Source: Limnephilus marmoratus (Eukaryota > Arthropoda > Insecta > Trichoptera > Limnephilidae). Taken from it: a stretch of DNA of 64,000 nucleotides. The position numbers were made by a program, and so were the translations under genes. Shown piece by piece: positions 63,065 through 64,000 of the stretch (positions are counted from its first letter, which is position 1; each line of letters starts with the position of its first letter). The stretch is taken from the NCBI GenBank assembly GCA_917880885.1, contig OU862913.1, positions 41,077,460 to 41,141,459 of the forward strand, written 5' to 3'. The notes under the pieces are model-generated. The model saw only the letters and a program-made list of their open reading frames with translations, was not told the DNA's origin and did not search any database.

Positions 63065-63178
63065 TATGTATCATTGAAGAAAAAGATAACAATAATAATA
63101 ACGAAAATATGAAAGAAAATGACACAGAAAAATAAAAAGATAACAGTCGCAACTCGGACACAACCTTTCGTCTTACCG
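63065..63178 (-). mobile_element. SINE-2 (minus), truncated
   Basis: ATAATAACGAAAATATGAAA, ACACAGAAAAATAAAAAGAT, CAGTCGCAACTCGGACACA. Confidence 0.6.
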
Positions 63179-63536
63179 GAATTTAAAGTTATAAAAAAAG
63201 GGTTGTTTTAATAAAAATTCAAATGCTACCAAAAATATATTTACATAAAATAAAGTAACAACTACAACAACATCCATCAATTAGATAAACAATAAAAACA
63301 AAAAATAGAAGTTGATATACCTTTAGGTACTTTAATGTCAAAAATTCACGGAACTGAATAAATGGATACCTAGCTTAGGAGTTGGCGGTAGACACAAGGA
63401 GCTTAATCTAGCGGCGAAAGCAAAGCGGGACCGCAATAAAAATTGGAAAGTCAGGATATTTTCGGAAAGGACTAATAAAACCCAATCACCGCGCAGAGCT
63501 GAGCGAAGGGCCATAAACCTCTTCGTTTGAGCCTCG

Positions 63537-63956
63537 ATGCCGCTGCCGCCGATGGAATTAGTAGAAGGTCTACCCCAGAGCAGGAAGGAAGACACACGAG
63601 CGAGAATTTCACGACGAAGTCAGTCACCATTTACCCGGCCAGGGGATAGTACTCCGCTCCTCCCTCGGAGCGTCCCGAACCGACCGGGGCTTGCGCGAAC
63701 CGAATCCCAACCAGGGATAAAAAAAAAACAGTTGCGTTTTGCAACCCGACCAGGGCTTTGCACGCGACCCCGCGGAATTTCCCGACCAGGGAAATTACCA
63801 GACACGCTCGCGGATTCCAACCAGGAACCGCCGATACGTTCGCGAACTTCCGCCAGGAAGTTCAACCAAGTGACCGCGAAAATTAATTTGTGCAAATTCC
63901 ACTTTGCTCAGATTTTCACTACAAAGAACTCTCGCAACTTCCTACCTGTGCGATAA
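63537..63956 (+). CDS. GC-rich 139-codon ORF at window edge, unrecognised
   Basis: Starts MPLPPMELVEGLPQSRKE and contains PGL/RPG repeats (RPGDSTPLL, NRPGLART, TRPGLCTR, SRPGKL) that follow an underlying DNA tandem repeat. Basic and proline-rich; no domain recognised. The opposite strand is also open for 91 codons. It might be a gene or retroelement leader entering from the right, or a by-product of the GC-rich repeat. Confidence 0.2.
   Translation: MPLPPMELVEGLPQSRKEDTRARISRRSQSPFTRPGDSTPLLPRSVPNRPGLARTESQPGIKKKQLRFATRPGLCTRPRGISRPGKLPDTLADSNQEPPIRSRTSARKFNQVTAKINLCKFHFAQIFTTKNSRNFLPVR
63633..63872. repeat. Degenerate ~36-bp tandem repeat, CCGACCAGGG core
   Basis: CCCGACCAGGG-like cores at about 63635, 63680, 63706, 63745, 63781, 63817 and 63851, each followed by GCACGCG/CGCTCGCGGA-like sequence. 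Much higher GC than the rest of the window. Confidence 0.6.
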
Positions 63957-64000
63957 CAAGTGAAAAAATAGATAACCAAGTTTTAAGTGCCCAGTGACTG

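Overview
This window looks like nuclear DNA of an insect, most likely a moth or butterfly. It is AT-rich and packed with decayed non-LTR retrotransposon tails, several Helitron families (5' TC, 3' CTAG before T), hAT and PIF/Harbinger elements, and tRNA-derived SINEs. The retroelement tail near 10,340-10,530, which ends in a 'GAACCTCCTCC...GAAGTCG' stretch, is of a type I associate with Lepidoptera. That assignment rests on memory of repeat families, not on a search. I find no convincing host protein-coding gene. The only weak candidates are an 80-codon ORF at 7258-7500, a possible 34-nt first coding exon at 59332-59365 (minus strand), and a GC-rich ORF at the right edge (63537-63956).

Layout. 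1-4,650: LINE C-terminal relics invaded by a ~100-bp minisatellite, SINE pieces and an inverted-repeat family (family C). 5,070-13,810: foldback elements, TTAA-type and Harbinger-type MITEs, Helitrons, a large hairpin and a full-length tRNA-derived SINE. 14,900-18,650: a palindromic TTAA element, then a hAT transposon split by a Harbinger transposon. 19,180-29,430: LINE 3' ends of several lineages, many copies of a poly(A)-tailed retroposon (family B), nested Helitrons and a MITE inside a LINE reading frame. 29,890-31,190: two foldback elements in tandem sharing one target duplication. 31,700-38,430: LINE relics, a second foldback family built of 15-bp units, and Helitrons. 38,900-46,700: a long-inverted-repeat element with hammerhead-like motifs, SINEs and Helitrons. 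47,970-53,620: Helitron containing hAT containing MITE, a LINE fragment whose ATG comes from its target duplication, and a solo LTR inside a Helitron. 54,690-61,990: LINE with nested B element, and a four-element nest of hAT, SINE, hAT and foldback. 61,990-64,000: AT-rich DNA, then a GC-rich degenerate tandem repeat.

There is no operon-like logic. What can be read is a history of insertion: which element landed in which, with target-site duplications often still visible. The most interesting candidates are (i) six copies of a foldback family whose arms carry an AATATCTA motif spaced about 26-28 bp, (ii) a second foldback family with 15-bp units and a perfect 9-bp target duplication, (iii) a strong hairpin shared by the 3' ends of a LINE and a SINE-like family, and (iv) CUGAUGA...GAAAC motifs in a long-inverted-repeat element. 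Gene absence plus deep nesting would fit heterochromatin or a W chromosome; that is inference.
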